A stretch of DNA of 64,000 nt from Neoaquamicrobium microcysteis (GTDB lineage Bacteria; Pseudomonadota; Alphaproteobacteria; Rhizobiales; Rhizobiaceae): contig NZ_VSZS01000055.1 of NCBI RefSeq assembly GCF_008180155.1, positions 90,973 through 154,972 of the forward strand. The letters run 5' to 3'. Shown piece by piece: positions 63,167 to 64,000 of this stretch. Below the pieces are notes generated by a model. The model had not been told where the DNA came from and searched no databases. It saw nothing but the letters and a program-made list of their open reading frames with translations. Both the position numbers and the translations under genes were made by a program. How positions within the stretch are numbered: the stretch's first letter is position 1; the number at the start of each line of letters is the position of its first letter.

Positions 63167-64000
63167 GTGCCGGTCGAGGTCATCCTTCCAAAAGTCGATA
63201 TGGACATGACGACGGGCCAGATCTCGCGCTGGTATGTCCAGGAAGGCGCAACCGTCAAACAGGGCGACGTGCTTTTCGAGATCGAAACCGACAAGGCCGC
63301 GATGGAAATCGACGCGCCGGCAAGCGGCATCTTGCGCAACATCACCGGACAGCCGGGAGTGGACATACCGGTCGGCGAGGCCGTCGCGTGGATTTATGCC
63401 GAGGGTGAAAAGCACGAGGCAAAGGCGGGAGCCCAGCCCGTGCAGGCACCCGAGGCCGCGCAACCGACGCAAGCTTCCGCATCCGTATCGTCCTCCCAGG
63501 ACAGGCCCGCGCTGACAGCGCCTGCTGCTTCGGAAACGCCCGAGCCGGCAGGCGCCGTCCGCGCAACCCCTCTCGCCCGTCGCTTGGCACGTGGCGCCGG
63601 CATCGACATTTCCGCCGTTTCCGGTTCGGGGCCGAAGGGCAGGGTGGTGAAGGTCGATGTAGACGCGGCGATTGCCGGGAGCGGCAAGGCAGCACCTGCG
63701 TCGAAGGCTGCCGATGCCGCGGCGGCTCCGGCAGCAGGCGCGCCTGCACCGAAGCCGATGTCCGACGATGCGGTGCTCAAGCTGTTCGAGGAGGGCTCCT
63801 ACGAGCTCATCCCGCACGACAGCATGCGCAAGACCATCGCGCGCAGGCTGGTGGAAGCCAAGAGCACCATCCCGCATTTCTACCTCACCCTCGACTGCGA
63901 GATCGACGCGCTTCTGGCGCTGCGCAAGCAGCTGAATGACGCAGCCCCCACCCTCAAGGGCGAGAAGGGCGAAGAGCCGGCCTACAAGCTGTCGGTCAAC
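63167..64000 (+). CDS. 2-oxoacid dehydrogenase E2 component (3' end outside window)
   Basis: Dihydrolipoyl acyltransferase; 278 residues are visible and the catalytic domain is cut. GTG at 63167 is the likely start, 3 bases after the E1-beta stop; no ATG is nearby. Domain order: lipoyl domain (residues 1-80) with the lipoylated lysine in EIETDKAAMEID (Lys near 44), Ala/Pro/Glu linker, E3-binding domain (RATPLARRLARGAGID and GPKGRVVKVDVD, about 125-165), then the start of the catalytic domain (SMRKTIARRLVEAKSTIPHF). An E3 gene may follow beyond the window. Confidence 0.92.
   Translation, partial: MPVEVILPKVDMDMTTGQISRWYVQEGATVKQGDVLFEIETDKAAMEIDAPASGILRNITGQPGVDIPVGEAVAWIYAEGEKHEAKAGAQPVQAPEAAQPTQASASVSSSQDRPALTAPAASETPEPAGAVRATPLARRLARGAGIDISAVSGSGPKGRVVKVDVDAAIAGSGKAAPASKAADAAAAPAAGAPAPKPMSDDAVLKLFEEGSYELIPHDSMRKTIARRLVEAKSTIPHFYLTLDCEIDALLALRKQLNDAAPTLKGEKGEEPAYKLSVN

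Noticed and set aside
61940..63877. Minus-strand reading frame of 645 codons opposite the E1/E2 genes
   Set aside because: It mirrors three well-conserved plus-strand genes and is rich in low-complexity His/Arg/Asp, typical of a shadow frame.

Overview
The window is high-GC chromosomal DNA from an alphaproteobacterium. The gene content points to the order Hyphomicrobiales (Rhizobiales), probably a Mesorhizobium, Chelativorans or Brucella-like relative. The markers are TrcR (DUF1013), GapR (DUF2312), BA14K, DUF1127, DUF1192, DUF1244, DUF1036, two YdcH-type proteins, an alphaproteobacterial 6S RNA next to 5-formyltetrahydrofolate cyclo-ligase, a cysteine-free L31, a serC leader-like element and the order serC-serA-purA-rpoH-rluD. 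The genus call is inference. I see no phage, plasmid, insertion sequence, integrase or CRISPR array; nearly all of it reads as core genome with a few accessory pieces.

Layout. 1-5 kb: the end of an Hsp70-like chaperone, a DUF1127 protein, a WYL regulator with a perfect palindrome upstream, a TM2 protein, TrcR, a small methyltransferase and a quinone oxidoreductase. 5-16.7 kb: an MFS transporter, an ArsR-type regulator, two divergent YdcH proteins, purEK, BA14K, L36, a TPR protein, an alpha/beta hydrolase, pyruvate kinase with DUF1036, N-formylglutamate amidohydrolase, DUF1244, GapR and an M20 amidohydrolase. 16.7-21.5 kb: msrB, a MoxR ATPase and VWA protein pair separated by three other genes (one an HNH protein in the opposite direction), 6S RNA and fau. 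21.5-31.4 kb: a YmdB phosphoesterase, TerC, an MBL-fold protein, a cupin, YebC, a SelW-like thioredoxin-fold protein, L31, an MsbA-like ABC exporter, a second M20 enzyme and a flavin dehydrogenase. 31.5-33 kb: two tandem secreted paralogues of unknown function, each with a similar 5'UTR hairpin and its own terminator. 33-41 kb: an M32 carboxypeptidase, then a minus-strand block with a MotA/MotB-like pair, a double GNAT, suhB, efp, a Sel1 protein and a ThiE-like protein. 41-44.2 kb: TetR divergent from a beta-helix protein and a di-heme cytochrome. 44.4-59.4 kb: glmM, two outer-membrane barrels each with a CtrA-type box, serC-serA, a flavoprotein, an EamA transporter, purA, a single-pass membrane protein, rpoH and rluD. 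59.5-64 kb: tRNA-Glu(CTC) and an operon for a SAF-domain dehydrogenase plus E1-alpha, E1-beta and E2 of a 2-oxoacid dehydrogenase, cut by the window end.

How the genes work together. Several units are clear: purE/purK with purA (purines); serC/serA (serine from 3-phosphoglycerate); pyk with DUF1036; MoxR with VWA (chaperone-like maturation of an unknown target); beta-helix plus cytochrome under a divergent TetR; the MotAB-like pair (ion-driven, peptidoglycan-anchored motor of unknown output); and the SAF/2-oxoacid dehydrogenase operon with a palindromic upstream site. Cell-cycle control recurs: TrcR, GapR and exact TTAA-N7-TTAAC boxes before both barrel genes.

The least explained parts are the tandem secreted paralogues with their matching leader hairpins, the SAF/dehydrogenase operon, the MotAB-like pair, and the beta-helix/cytochrome module. 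All functions are read from sequence motifs; no database search was possible.
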